The position numbers were made by a program, and so were the translations under genes. Shown piece after piece: positions 8,301 through 16,350 of a stretch of 64,000 nt of DNA. The notes under the pieces are model-generated. The model was not told where the DNA came from, ran no database searches, and saw only the letters and a list, made by a program, of their open reading frames with translations. The stretch covers positions 10,668 to 74,667 of the forward strand of contig JAGGUN010000035.1 in assembly GCA_021158465.1 (NCBI GenBank), written 5' to 3'. The number at the start of each line of letters is the position of its first letter. Positions within the stretch are counted from its first letter, which is position 1. This DNA is from a bacterium (GTDB lineage Bacteria > UBP14 > UBA6098 > 4484-93).

Positions 8301-10529
8301 ATCCCCATTGTGCCAGGTGCCGGTGGGCGGCGTTATCGTTAGGATCGAATCATCATGGAAGGATACCCACCTCGGGTCGACCGTAAACGGCTCACCGTTC
8401 ACCGTTATGGAGAAATCGATGCTGGATTCATCTATCGGCGCGGCGACCGGATGGATGAACAGTTCGATATACTGGTCATCGCATGCTGTTATGGAGTCGG
8501 GTTGCGGGATAACTATCTCGAGGGCAGGACCTGCAAGTGCAACATAGAATGTCCAGCAGAAGCTCGTGTCGTTCGGAGCGCAATAGTCATAGGTAGGCGA
8601 GTCCCAGGCATGAAGAATGCATACCTCCACTGTATCGCCATTGGAAAAGCTTACACCTGTTATCTCGATATGCATCCCATCGAATGTGAAGGAGTATCCG
8701 CTTATAACTGTTCCGTTCACCGACACCTGGATGTTGGAATCGACGATCGAGGATGGGTCGAGCCCGGAGATCGCATCGAATATATCAACGCCGATGACCG
8801 GTGTCGGTGTATGAACGACGGTATCCATAGGTGGGTAAGCGTTGTCGAATATAGGTGGTTCAATGTCTACCTGGAAGTTGCAGGTAACGATGTTTGCTAC
8901 GCAGCCTGAGTCATCCTCTGCACTGATGAGAGAGAATGTGACCCAGGAGCCGTTTGTCCAAGGGGTGGAGGGGATAAAATGTAGTTCGGGTGGGCTCCAG
9001 GTGAGCTGTGGGTCGGATGTTGTGTAGTTTATCCCGTTCACCTGAAGGATTATGCTCGACTCGATAATAGGAGCCATTCCCGGGCTGATGTTTATTATTA
9101 TGTCCTGGTATTCGCAGGAGGTTATTCCGCCGCAGGGGTCGGGACGAACCACCTCCGCCACAGGTGGAGACCCTTCGCAGTAAGGGATGTCGAAGCAGTA
9201 GTCTATCGAGTTGCCGTCGATATCAGGCGATGTTGTCGTCACATCGATGTGAATGCAGGTGTTTGTTCCCATACAGTCGCGGTTCAGCTCAAAACGCCAG
9301 GAAGCGCTCCCGACAGATGGGTCCAGGCAGAATGGGTCCTCCGAGGAACACAGGTCTCTTGGATCTGTATACTGCGGATTAGCTCCAGAGACGAGCGTCA
9401 GGCAGCTCGCATCATAGGTTATTGTCGCCTGGACATTGTAAGCCGTCTCATCATCGAACGGCCAGAGGGTGTAATATGTATTGCGGACGAGGAGCGTAAC
9501 ATCGATGGGATTTGGAGACAGCTCCCCGCAGCGAGCGCAGCTTATCATTATCGGGTTGAGGTTCAGCTCGAGTTCACCCTCGCTCGTTATCTCCGCACCG
9601 AGACCATAGTATGTCGCCTGTCGGAGAGTTCCACCTGGGGGAATGGAAACAGGATACCACCACAGGAGGACTGCGGAATCACCGTATGTTCCGAAGGTCG
9701 GTGTATAGTCCCAGACAACATTATAATAGGTGGGCCAGGAACCGAGGCAGATCCTGTCTGGTATCGTTGATTCAGGACCCAATATGTCACCCTGTGCTAC
9801 CATACCTGAGAGGTCATCATTCTCCCATGCTCGCCAGTAGGAGGGTATGTCTGGAGCGAGGAACTCCTGCTCGTGGTCCTCGAAGCCATAGTATGTTGAA
9901 ATCCTTGTCGCATCGTTCCCGTTTATCATCGTATCGAACTCTATCAGGAGCCCTACATTGTGCGATACTGTTCCGGTGTTCTCCATAAAATATTCGTAGA
10001 GGATAGTTGCTGAGCCAGGACCGGATATCTGGCGGGGGGAGAGTTTCTGTGTTATCCGTATGTCCCCTGCCTGCCAGACCGTCCAGATGGTGTCTCCAAC
10101 AGAATAGGGAGGAGTTGTGAGTGTAGGGACGAATGTCCCTGTAAGCCCTCGGATGTTGTAGATCACCCCATCGATATTGAAGGCGACCCAGGAGCTCCAT
10201 GGGCGCGGTGCCCCAGGGTCGACACCACCAACATCGTGACGGAAATCGTACAGGAGATCCCTGCCGGTTAGGTCTCCTTCAACGAAGTCGCCTATCCAGG
10301 TAGAGCCGCCGCCGGTGCCATCTGCATCGTCAGCTGTTGCCACACATACCCTCACATTCTGGGTAGGGTCACCACCGTTATAGTTGCTCTGGATACACAC
10401 GCAAGGGGTCATAATATCCTTCGAAGAGGAAGGATGTCTTGCCGTTTTCCACGAACCACCCTCCTGTGCGAACAGGGACCAAGAGATCATTAACCCCAGA
10501 AACGCCAAAGCCAGCCACGATCTTTTCAT
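2397..10529 (-). CDS. Giant secreted repeat protein with C-terminal sorting/FlgD-like domain
   Basis: A 2710-residue exported protein. Residues 1-21 form a Sec signal peptide (basic start, hydrophobic core, SLFAQ end). Residues about 25-450 are a Cys-containing N-terminal region I do not recognise. From about 453 to 2613 there are ten tandem units of about 216 residues, each made of two Ig-like subdomains. One carries SACxD...VDESTI...NGxxY, the other PP-VSGLD-SxxxTINDT...CxPNxLDSCWxFxI. The last 95 residues begin VHPNPFSPNGDGYNE and resemble the gliding-motility/FlgD-like C-terminal domain used for type IX-like sorting. It starts one base after the kinase gene stop, so it is coupled to the pilus operon. 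A long surface stalk or adhesin is the likeliest role; no enzyme domain is visible. Confidence 0.85.
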   Translation of the reverse strand: MKRSWLALAFLGLMISWSLFAQEGGSWKTARHPSSSKDIMTPCVCIQSNYNGGDPTQNVRVCVATADDADGTGGGSTWIGDFVEGDLTGRDLLYDFRHDVGGVDPGAPRPWSSWVAFNIDGVIYNIRGLTGTFVPTLTTPPYSVGDTIWTVWQAGDIRITQKLSPRQISGPGSATILYEYFMENTGTVSHNVGLLIEFDTMINGNDATRISTYYGFEDHEQEFLAPDIPSYWRAWENDDLSGMVAQGDILGPESTIPDRICLGSWPTYYNVVWDYTPTFGTYGDSAVLLWWYPVSIPPGGTLRQATYYGLGAEITSEGELELNLNPIMISCARCGELSPNPIDVTLLVRNTYYTLWPFDDETAYNVQATITYDASCLTLVSGANPQYTDPRDLCSSEDPFCLDPSVGSASWRFELNRDCMGTNTCIHIDVTTTSPDIDGNSIDYCFDIPYCEGSPPVAEVVRPDPCGGITSCEYQDIIINISPGMAPIIESSIILQVNGINYTTSDPQLTWSPPELHFIPSTPWTNGSWVTFSLISAEDDSGCVANIVTCNFQVDIEPPIFDNAYPPMDTVVHTPTPVIGVDIFDAISGLDPSSIVDSNIQVSVNGTVISGYSFTFDGMHIEITGVSFSNGDTVEVCILHAWDSPTYDYCAPNDTSFCWTFYVALAGPALEIVIPQPDSITACDDQYIELFIHPVAAPIDESSIDFSITVNGEPFTVDPRWVSFHDDSILTITPPTGTWHNGDTVCVTVNNVEDIYHTPSDDCPLTWCFLVDLNPPDIWGEFPADTNVTTPNPVIHISIFDSISGLYEPSVVFTINDTLSFTLSDSVFVLDPTTGEYICETVRNGITFADGETVTVCVQQAWDTPDYCDSNRIEPYCWSFTVNFIGPTAEIVRPEPDIISACDDQEIIIRVYDASGIDSSSIVLNVNGTIYTISSPYLTLDGDTLIIFQPPAGFFSDSEVVLVSLDSLADVWGNISPDTPLSWSFLVDTHPPAIYGNFPPDGAIVPDATPDIGVSIVDSVSGLSTDSVYITINDTLIFHIGDVGVDWDGENLVVHPEEAGFVFADSDTVVVCVHNAQDSPTPGYCEPNVAEEFCFSFVVSLSGPRPTIIQYMPESFVACVDTEQVLFMTIIDPDGVDPASIIFTVGDDTFTVASWELDFVNDTLIFIPSEYWTDGETVYVCLVDARDSLGNPMGSPLCWRFLIDLTPPVIWNELPSPDTLINDSLAIISFHIADSISGLDSLSVTITIDDTIVLTPGSPGVVWGDSITFDPELLGIYWNDWDTVDVCVTADDSPDYCGPNTLDSCWRFFVHLRGPVAEIVTPLPGQIAACDSQAIIIALSDDDVGVDSTTLEVIINGSTFHLDDLGIRFSGDTLYFYPYEAGWAWLDSQLVEVELVRADDNLGNPLQTPLAWDFWVDLSPPVVSDATIGPGDTVSTPTPVLCFNLTDNLSGVDETTIEVVLNDTIVLYPGSPGLSGTFPHFCIWADSIGLYVPGGDSVRICIRADDSPDICLPANHLDSCWTFHIEPGGPVATIVRPFDGAYSACIDTEHIEMIVSDEDGVVTSSIRMWVLRSTDMTDTTFIDYTTSGFSFDGENLIYYPTEPFVNAETIYVCLTDAEDIIGNPLDPSPVCWSFVMDTTPPRVWNITPPPGDVVATRTPTISMNLWDDLSGLDITGIILTINGTDYTLSDPSLTLTDSALVWDPTTAGVLFTGGDTVDVCLSAYDTPDYCGPNLLDSCWTFYIEPGGPVATIVRPFDGAHSACEDEHIVIYLTDPTGVNDSTIVLVVNDDTIGILDPRLTYEDSVLIFIPDPYFGDAETVTVELVSADDILGNPLETPLSWTFVMDRIPPEITDLSPAPEDVVVSTRPIISVILHETISWLNLDSLFFLINGDTFALDSPGVSLIEDTLFSVDCGIAGIVFGGGDTVDVCVVAYDSVDYCDPNSSDSCWTFYISPGGPIGTIIRPFDGAYSACEDTEHIEMTIEDEDSVIDETIRLMVARNGCRDTAYYEVTDPELDFTYPDLRFEPNPPFVDAETVCVALIAADDSLGNHLTSVVSWSFVMDLTPPVILIQSPLPGSYIDEREPIICVQITDSLSGINEAGITLTVAGHPYHIGDAGISWDGETICFDPAVVGTSFVGGDTIPVCIYSEDTPDYCDPNVLDSCWAFYISPGGPIPTILRPFDGAISSCPDESVAVSIVDPNGVDESTIILQVRGTDLTISDDELDFIDDSILVFHPEPPFGEAETVDVCLIEAEDNLGNPLTGAPLCWSFVVDIEPPYITDASPAPAETVSTTQPVIRFVLSDSVSGVDTSAVTLTIGGITYHLYDPGVSISGDTITFDPATAGVEWFGGTEVVVQVQAEDSPDTIYINPHTLDTTYYCSPNILDSIYSFIISPGGPVATVIRPLNETFTACIDESIAVVLRDPDGVNPETVVLTVNGATFRVGDAQITFIGDTLLIYHPDGGFADNETISVCLTHADDNLGNPLTGAPVCWQFYTDFTPPYAEMRIPTPEMMVRSDQQRIEIYVYDLMSGADVGEFVLHVAGREYHYPDFDFQPTSDSLGGLLIFNPPAVGVSFGSGDTVEVQLSVYDTPDYCDPNNDEYFWFFTIEPRVSCLVHPNPFSPNGDGYNEFVVFSYPFMFSKEGRIRVYNLRNMLIWECTVPPQTGFSNFLDRCWNGRDKHNKPVPEGLYIYAIEVEGEIVCNGTITLIR
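2690..9180 (-). repeat. Ten tandem ~650-bp coding repeats in the giant protein gene
   Basis: Unit junctions encode G-G-P-(V/I)-x-T-I-x-R-P-F-D-G or a variant. They fall near 9162, 8527, 7870, 7219, 6585, 5941, 5287, 4657, 4009 and 3340, which is a spacing of 630-670 bp. The middle and later units (from 5941 down to 4009) are close to identical at the junction in DNA as well as protein, while the first three are clearly divergent. This pattern suggests recent duplication toward the C-terminal half. The region is a likely site for assembly collapse or copy-number change between strains. Confidence 0.85.
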
Positions 10530-10530
10530 C

Positions 10531-12246
10531 TTATTTTATCCCTCCCGAAACTCCTTTTATTGGTAAAAAGACCACAAATTCGCTTCCTGAGCCTGCCTTG
10601 CTGTGAACCTCTATAAGCCCCTTATGCTGGGTTGCTATCCTCTGTGCAATTGAAAGCCCAAGTCCTGTCCCCTTTGGTTTTGTCGAGAAGAACGGCTGGA
10701 ATATCTTCAGCAGGTTCTTCTCGCTTATACCCACACCGTTATCCTTTATGGATATCCCGACAAGCGTTATGTTCCTGTCGAGGAGCCCTTCTCGCTGTCC
10801 ATCAAGCGATATCCGTATCTCTGGTTTCTTTTCGTTCTTTACAGCCTCGACTGCATTTATCAGGAGGTTCAGAAACAGTTGCTTGAGGTGGTCCTCGCGC
10901 CCATATACGCTGAACTCCTTGCCCTCGAACTCATTTATCACTGTTATTCTGTCGTCCCAGCAGGAGTTTCTTTTCAATAGCTCTAATGTTTCTCTAAAAA
11001 GCTTGGAGATGTCTGTTTTCACGAACGGTAGCTGAGAGAGAGAGACATCCTCGATTCGAGCAAAGTTCAAGAACTCATCGAGTATCCCCTTCAGGCGATC
11101 GGTTTCCTTAACTATTAGGTCGAACAGTTCTCGTTTTTCGCTCTCTGTGGGGAAGAGTTCCTTGTTTAGAAGCTCGACCGAGCCACGGATCGAAGCTAAC
11201 GGGTTTCTTATCTCGTGTGCTAGACCGGCAGACATCTCCCCGATAAGTGCCATCTTGTCCACATTCTTGAGATACTCGTCTACAAGCTTCTCCTGTGTTA
11301 TGTCCTCGAAGACCGTTATCACCCCACGAACTATGCCGGCTACCTTAAGGGTGCTTGTCACAAGGAGGAGCGGGATCTCCTTCCCCTCATCCGATGTTAT
11401 AATTATCTCACCACGAGAGTTCTCGTTTGTAGAACCGGAGAGTGCTCGCTCCAGCGTTTCTCGGAATGTGCGAAGCCGCTCTGGAAACACCTCTCGGAAA
11501 TCTTTATCCCTTACTTCCGACTTGTTGAGCCCGAGTATCTTGCCTGCTGCCTCGTTGAAGTACTGTATCCTCCCAGTTGTATCCACCGTCACAAGCCCGT
11601 TGCGCATATACTCCAGTATCTCATCCGTGTCCATACGCGTCTGCATCAGCTGATAATAGAGGAGTTCGATCTCGTCGATGCGGGCTCGAAGCCTGTTGGA
11701 GATATACCCAGCAAGGAGCGCAACTATGTAGAAGAAGCAGACATAGATATAGGTTAGATAAAAAAGGTACTCTGATTGGGAGTAATACGATGCGTGGAAG
11801 AAGCCTGGTCTAAAGGGGAGGATATTTTTTGCCTCTAAGAAGACAAGAACGACGAGTGATGCCGAGGCAAATGTAGTTATCAGCAGGGTTCCGCCCATCT
11901 CGAGGAAGAACGAGGTGCTTATTATGGTGAAGAACAGGAGTATTACAAAGGGGGAGTTTATCCCACCGGAGTAGTGAATGATAGCCAATTCGGTCAGGAT
12001 TTCCACTACGGAGTGGATAGTGCAGAGGAATTTCAGGCTTACCTTCTTATGGGTGAACCGCCAGAGGGAGAGGGCAAGAAAGAAGCCGAGGGTTGTTATA
12101 CCGTACAGCAGCAGAAATTCGTATAGAAACTTCTCCGATGCGCCGAGGATAAAGGGAGCGGAGATGAAGATAAAAACGAATATAAACAACCTAAGGATTA
12201 AGAGCCAGTTGAGTCTCTTTTTTAGCTCTTCCTGCCTGGATTCCAT
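10531..12246 (-). CDS. PilS-like membrane sensor histidine kinase
   Basis: A 571-residue histidine kinase. The N terminus has about six membrane helices (residues about 12-190). A PAS domain follows (about 205-320, VTVDTTGRIQYFNEAAG). Next come HisKA with the H-box LAHEIRNPLASIRGS (phospho-acceptor His344) and a HATPase_c domain with N (NLLINAVEAV), G1 (DNGVGIS), F (FQPFFSTKP) and G2 (GTGLGLSI) boxes. The layout matches PilS, which controls pilin transcription through an NtrC-type regulator. It lies between pilC and the giant protein gene, 8 bp after pilC and 1 bp before the next start. No response regulator is adjacent, so the partner is unknown. Confidence 0.88.
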   Translation of the reverse strand: MESRQEELKKRLNWLLILRLFIFVFIFISAPFILGASEKFLYEFLLLYGITTLGFFLALSLWRFTHKKVSLKFLCTIHSVVEILTELAIIHYSGGINSPFVILLFFTIISTSFFLEMGGTLLITTFASASLVVLVFLEAKNILPFRPGFFHASYYSQSEYLFYLTYIYVCFFYIVALLAGYISNRLRARIDEIELLYYQLMQTRMDTDEILEYMRNGLVTVDTTGRIQYFNEAAGKILGLNKSEVRDKDFREVFPERLRTFRETLERALSGSTNENSRGEIIITSDEGKEIPLLLVTSTLKVAGIVRGVITVFEDITQEKLVDEYLKNVDKMALIGEMSAGLAHEIRNPLASIRGSVELLNKELFPTESEKRELFDLIVKETDRLKGILDEFLNFARIEDVSLSQLPFVKTDISKLFRETLELLKRNSCWDDRITVINEFEGKEFSVYGREDHLKQLFLNLLINAVEAVKNEKKPEIRISLDGQREGLLDRNITLVGISIKDNGVGISEKNLLKIFQPFFSTKPKGTGLGLSIAQRIATQHKGLIEVHSKAGSGSEFVVFLPIKGVSGGIK

Positions 12247-12254
12247 AACTTGAT

Positions 12255-13457
12255 TTAAGCCTTTATTTGACCTATGATATCAAACATAGGTAGATACATT
12301 GCTATCAAGAGCGCGCCAACTATCCCACCCAGAACTACAATTGTGATAGGCTCAATGAGGGACATAAGTGTGGTGACAGCTGCATCCACCTCCTCGTCGT
12401 AGAAGTCGGCGATTCGTGTCAGCATATCGTCTAAGTTACCTGTCTGTTCGCCGACAGCTATCATCTGCACGACCATTGGTGGAAACACCTTACTTTCCCT
12501 GAGAGGCGCAGTGATGGTTTCTCCCTCGGAGATACTCACCATAGAGCCGTGTATAGCCTTTTGGAGGACCACATTTCCGGCTGTTTTGGATGTGATGTTC
12601 AGCGCGTCGATGAGGTTGACACCGCTCGAGAGCAGGGTAGCTAAGGTTCTTGTAAAGCGGGCTATGGCGGTCTTACGGATGAGTGGACCGAATACTGGGA
12701 GCTTGAGTTTAGCAGAATCTATCCACCAGCGTCCTTGGCGTGTTCTCTGGAGTCCTGAGAAACCTAATATAATGCCGACAACAAAGAGGACGATCAGAAT
12801 AGCATTATGTCTGAAGAAGCTGGAGATGCCGAGCACAATCAGGGTTGGTTTGGGGAGTTCAGCACCCAGCCCCTCGAACATGCCCGCAAAGACTGGGATA
12901 ATAAAGGTCAACATTGCCCAGGTTATAAGGATAGTAAATGCGAAGATTGCAGTCGGGTAGGCCATAGCTCCTTTAATCTTGCGCCTTATCGAATCCATCT
13001 TTTCCCTGAACTCGGCGAGTCGTTTCAGGATGACCTCGAGGGCACCACCTGCCTCACCTGCTTCTACCATATTCACATACAGGTCGTCGAACACCTTCTT
13101 GTGTTTTGCGAGGGCGCTGGATAGGGTTGAGCCGCCGGAGACATCCGCTTTGACCTGTGATATAACATTGGCGAGATACTTGTTCTCTGTCTGTTCTGCA
13201 AGGATTGTCAGGCATTGAACGATGGGAAGTCCTGCCTCTACCATTGTGGCGAATTGGCGAGTGAACCTCGATATGTCAACGCTGGAGATCCCTGTTCCGA
13301 AGCGGATATTTATCTCCTTCTGTTTCTTCTTTACAGAGGAGATGATGATCCGCTGCTTCCGCAGGAAGAGTTTAAGTTCCTCGGCGTTTTTGGCTTCCAG
13401 CTCCCCCGATATAGGAGCGCCAGTCAATGTCCTTCCCTGATATTCAAATACAGGCAT
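12255..13457 (-). CDS. pilC: Type IV pilus inner-membrane platform protein PilC (GspF family)
   Basis: A 400-residue polytopic inner-membrane protein that links the pilus motor ATPases to the growing pilus. It begins MPVFEYQGRTLTG, the usual GspF/PilC N terminus, and has two T2SSF domains (residues about 65-190 and 265-390). Each holds the signature FTRxxATxxxxGxPxxxxL or its variant, ending in hydrophobic helices near 170-190, 220-240 and 370-390. Length is normal. An AGGAGG ribosome binding site lies 7 bp before the ATG, and the gene sits 14 bp after pilT. Confidence 0.95.
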   Translation of the reverse strand: MPVFEYQGRTLTGAPISGELEAKNAEELKLFLRKQRIIISSVKKKQKEINIRFGTGISSVDISRFTRQFATMVEAGLPIVQCLTILAEQTENKYLANVISQVKADVSGGSTLSSALAKHKKVFDDLYVNMVEAGEAGGALEVILKRLAEFREKMDSIRRKIKGAMAYPTAIFAFTILITWAMLTFIIPVFAGMFEGLGAELPKPTLIVLGISSFFRHNAILIVLFVVGIILGFSGLQRTRQGRWWIDSAKLKLPVFGPLIRKTAIARFTRTLATLLSSGVNLIDALNITSKTAGNVVLQKAIHGSMVSISEGETITAPLRESKVFPPMVVQMIAVGEQTGNLDDMLTRIADFYDEEVDAAVTTLMSLIEPITIVVLGGIVGALLIAMYLPMFDIIGQIKA

Positions 13458-13471
13458 AATCTTTCCTCCTA

Positions 13472-14554
13472 TTATGCTCCCCTACCAACTCTCTCCTTCC
13501 TCCGCATAATGAGGTCGTTGAGCTCTGCAGGGTCGGAAGAATGAGCATATGCCTCTTCCAGTGAGATTAGACCACGAAGGTAAAGGTCTGCTATGGACAT
13601 ATTCATTGTCTGCATACCGTATTTTTGTCCAGCTTGCATAGTTGAGTATACCTGATGAATTTTATCCTCCCTTATCTGGGCTCTGATTGCTGGCGTAACA
13701 ATGAGTATCTCTGTCGCAACGATCCTTCCGCCGCCTATCATCGGGATAAGTTGCTGGGTGACGATTGCGCGGAGGACGAAGGAGAGCTGTACCCTTACCT
13801 GGGTCTGCTGGGCGGGTGGAAAGATATCTATAATTCGGTTTATTGTTTCTGCACAGGAATTGGTGTGGAGGGTTCCGAATGTTAAATGTCCTGTTTCGGC
13901 GATAGTGAGGGCTGCCCTAATTGTTTCGAGGTCTCGCATCTCACCTATCATAACAACATCCGGGTCCTCACGCATTGCGTATTTGAGAGCTGAGTCGAAT
14001 GATTTGGTATCCGAATACACCTCGCGCTGGTTTACTATGGAGTTTTTGTGTTTGTGGACAAATTCTATCGGGTCCTCGACGGTGAGTATATGGACGTGTT
14101 TCTCCGTATTTATCTTATCGACGAGTGCTGCCAAGGTTGTGCTTTTACCTGTGCCGGTTGGACCGGTGATAAGGACGAGTCCTTTTGGGTAGTCAGTGAA
14201 GGAATTGATTATCTTGGGTAACCTCAGCTCTTCGATCCCCTTTATCACTGTTGGGACCCTGCGGAGAGCCATTGCAACGACTCCCTGCTGTAGGAATATG
14301 TTTGTCCGGAAGCGGCAGAGTCCTTCGATTCCGAATGAGAGGTCAATCTCCCAGTTCTCCTCGAACTTCTGTTTCTGTTTCTCGGTCATAATGCTGTAGG
14401 CAAGGCGCTTTGCTGTTTCTGGTGTTACAACCTCATATCTGCTTCTGACGAGCTTTCCATCTATTCTAAACATCGGGGGTGCGCCCGGGGTTATGTGTAG
14501 GTCACTTGCCTCTCTTTTCACAACCTCTGTAAGGAGTTCACGCATCGAAATCAT
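13472..14554 (-). CDS. pilT: Type IV pilus retraction ATPase
   Basis: A 360-residue hexameric motor ATPase that depolymerises type IV pili. It has the PilT N-terminal PAS-like domain (LLTEVVKREASDLHI), Walker A GPTGTGKST at about residues 129-137, the Asp box VEDPIEF and a His box (GHLTFGTLHTN). The C-terminal motif AIRAQIREDK is the PilT-type retraction motif. The start at 14554 follows AGGAGG by 7 bp; a later Met at residue 4 is less favoured. The length is typical (340-370). It lies 16 bp after pilB. Confidence 0.95.
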   Translation of the reverse strand: MISMRELLTEVVKREASDLHITPGAPPMFRIDGKLVRSRYEVVTPETAKRLAYSIMTEKQKQKFEENWEIDLSFGIEGLCRFRTNIFLQQGVVAMALRRVPTVIKGIEELRLPKIINSFTDYPKGLVLITGPTGTGKSTTLAALVDKINTEKHVHILTVEDPIEFVHKHKNSIVNQREVYSDTKSFDSALKYAMREDPDVVMIGEMRDLETIRAALTIAETGHLTFGTLHTNSCAETINRIIDIFPPAQQTQVRVQLSFVLRAIVTQQLIPMIGGGRIVATEILIVTPAIRAQIREDKIHQVYSTMQAGQKYGMQTMNMSIADLYLRGLISLEEAYAHSSDPAELNDLIMRRKERVGRGA

Positions 14555-14570
14555 AGAACTGCCTCCTCAT

Positions 14571-16268
14571 CTATGAGATTGTAGTGGCTATTACCTGTTC
14601 AGCGGTTACTATGCCCTTCTTTAACTTCTCTATTGCCTCTGCTCGAAGGGTTGCCATCCCTTCCTTGCAGGCTTGCTCCTGGAGCTCCAAGGCAGATGCT
14701 CCCTCTATTATCATATGCTCGAGGGTTCTTGTTATGGGCATTACCTCAAATACTCCGGTTCGCCCTTTATACCCTGTCCCTCCGCAGGTGTCGCAACCTC
14801 TTCCTTTATAGAATTTGATATCCTTTGCCTCTTCGTCTGTTAGTCCGAGGAGTTCGAGCTCCTCTGGGGAGATTTCTGTTTCCTCTTTGCAGTTGGGGCA
14901 GATTGTCTTAAGGAGTCTCTGTGCTATAACGAGCTTGACGGATGATGCGACAAGGAACGGCTGGACCCCCATATCGACAAGTCTGATTATGGTTGATGGA
15001 GCATCATTTGTATGCAAGGTAGAGAAGACCAGGTGTCCTGTCAGTGCTGCCTTGATAGCGGTGTCTGCTGTCTCAAAGTCTCTTATCTCTCCGACCATTA
15101 TGATGTCCGGGTCTTGGCGCAGGAATGAGCGAAGCGCTGCAGCGAATGTGAGCCCTATCTCAGGATGCACCTGCACTTGGTTTATTCCTTCGATGTTGAA
15201 CTCGACAGGGTCCTCGGCGGTCATTATATTAACCATCGGGTTGTTAAGTGTAGATAAGGCTGAGTATAAGGTTGTGGTTTTACCTGATCCTGTGGGTCCT
15301 GTTACCAGTATCATTCCGTAAGGTAGGTGTATTGCCTGTCGGAACAGTTTGAGAGACCTCTCGGGGAATCCAAGTTTTGTCATATCGAGCATCAGCGTTT
15401 GTGGGTCTAGTATTCTCATAACGACCTTTTCCCCGAACATGCATGGTAGGACCGAGACACGGAGGTCGACTGGTCTACCACCTGCATTTATCTTGATTCT
15501 ACCGTCCTGTGGTCGGCGCCTCTCCGATATATCGAGCCTCGACATAATCTTGATACGGGATACCACGGCGTGGCGGAGCTTGCTCGGTATAGGGGTCATC
15601 TCGTGAAGGACACCATCCACGCGGTACCGGACCCGAACGGACTTCTCATAAGGCTCGATGTGTATATCGGATGCCTTCTGGCGTATCGCCTCTAATATTA
15701 TCCCGTCTACAAGGCGGACGAGCGGTTTCTCCTGAACAGCCTTTTCTATCTCCTGTTCTGTGAAATCTTCTGTTTCTTCCAGGACCTCTATCTCCTCGTA
15801 GTCTGCATTCATCTCTGAGATGATCTCATCGAGGGAGTGTTCCTCCTCGTAGTATTTATTTATCGCCTCCTGGATAGCGTTTTTCGATGAGACGAGCGGC
15901 TGGACATCAAGACCGGTAACAAACTTCAGCGTGTCGAGGACATAAACATTTGTCGGGTCACTGGTTGCAATGAAAAGGATCTTCCCTATCCTTAAGGTGG
16001 GTACCACGCCGAACTTCTTTGCTATTTCTGCAGGTATAAGAGAGATTATCTCCGAGTCCAGTTCCATATCCGAAAGCTTGACGGTGCCGATATTTAACTG
16101 CTTTGCCAGGAACTCCGAGATTACATTCTCGTCCTTGATAAATCCCAGCTCCAATAGTACCTGACCAAGTTTTTGCCCTGTCTCTTTCTGGCGTTCGAGG
16201 GCGATCTTCAACTCCTCCTCCGTTATCTTCCCCGCTTTCACGAGCATCTCGCCGATCTTTAGTGCCAT
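14571..16268 (-). CDS. pilB: Type IV pilus assembly ATPase (PilB/GspE)
   Basis: A 565-residue extension ATPase. The N-terminal MshEN domain (residues 1-150, KIGEMLVKAGKITEEEL) is a potential cyclic-di-GMP binding module. A linker and the ATPase core follow, with Walker A GPTGSGKTTT (about residues 324-333), Asp box AEDPVEF and Walker B-type DPDIIMVGEIRD. A tetracysteine zinc site (CPNC...CDTC) then precedes the C-terminal helices. Length matches PilB/GspE. First gene of the operon, preceded by a good promoter. No pilin, PilMNOPQ or prepilin peptidase gene is in this window. Confidence 0.95.
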   Translation of the reverse strand: MALKIGEMLVKAGKITEEELKIALERQKETGQKLGQVLLELGFIKDENVISEFLAKQLNIGTVKLSDMELDSEIISLIPAEIAKKFGVVPTLRIGKILFIATSDPTNVYVLDTLKFVTGLDVQPLVSSKNAIQEAINKYYEEEHSLDEIISEMNADYEEIEVLEETEDFTEQEIEKAVQEKPLVRLVDGIILEAIRQKASDIHIEPYEKSVRVRYRVDGVLHEMTPIPSKLRHAVVSRIKIMSRLDISERRRPQDGRIKINAGGRPVDLRVSVLPCMFGEKVVMRILDPQTLMLDMTKLGFPERSLKLFRQAIHLPYGMILVTGPTGSGKTTTLYSALSTLNNPMVNIMTAEDPVEFNIEGINQVQVHPEIGLTFAAALRSFLRQDPDIIMVGEIRDFETADTAIKAALTGHLVFSTLHTNDAPSTIIRLVDMGVQPFLVASSVKLVIAQRLLKTICPNCKEETEISPEELELLGLTDEEAKDIKFYKGRGCDTCGGTGYKGRTGVFEVMPITRTLEHMIIEGASALELQEQACKEGMATLRAEAIEKLKKGIVTAEQVIATTIS

Positions 16269-16318
16269 CGTACCCCCTTGACAAGGAATACACTCATACC
16301 TGCTTCACTATCTATATA

Positions 16319-16347
16319 AATATACAACATTCTCTTTCAAAATTCAA
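16319..16347 (-). promoter_or_regulatory. Predicted sigma-70-type promoter of the pilB operon
   Basis: On the minus strand, TTGAAT (16347-16342) and TATATT (16324-16319) are separated by 17 bp. They end about 50 bp before the pilB ATG. The 82-bp gap after the preceding gene makes an independent promoter plausible. No start-site data. Confidence 0.5.
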
Positions 16348-16350
16348 ATA

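Noticed and set aside
2690-9180. CRISPR or non-coding tandem repeat array
   Set aside because: The repeats are about 650 bp, in frame and protein-coding, with no spacer structure.
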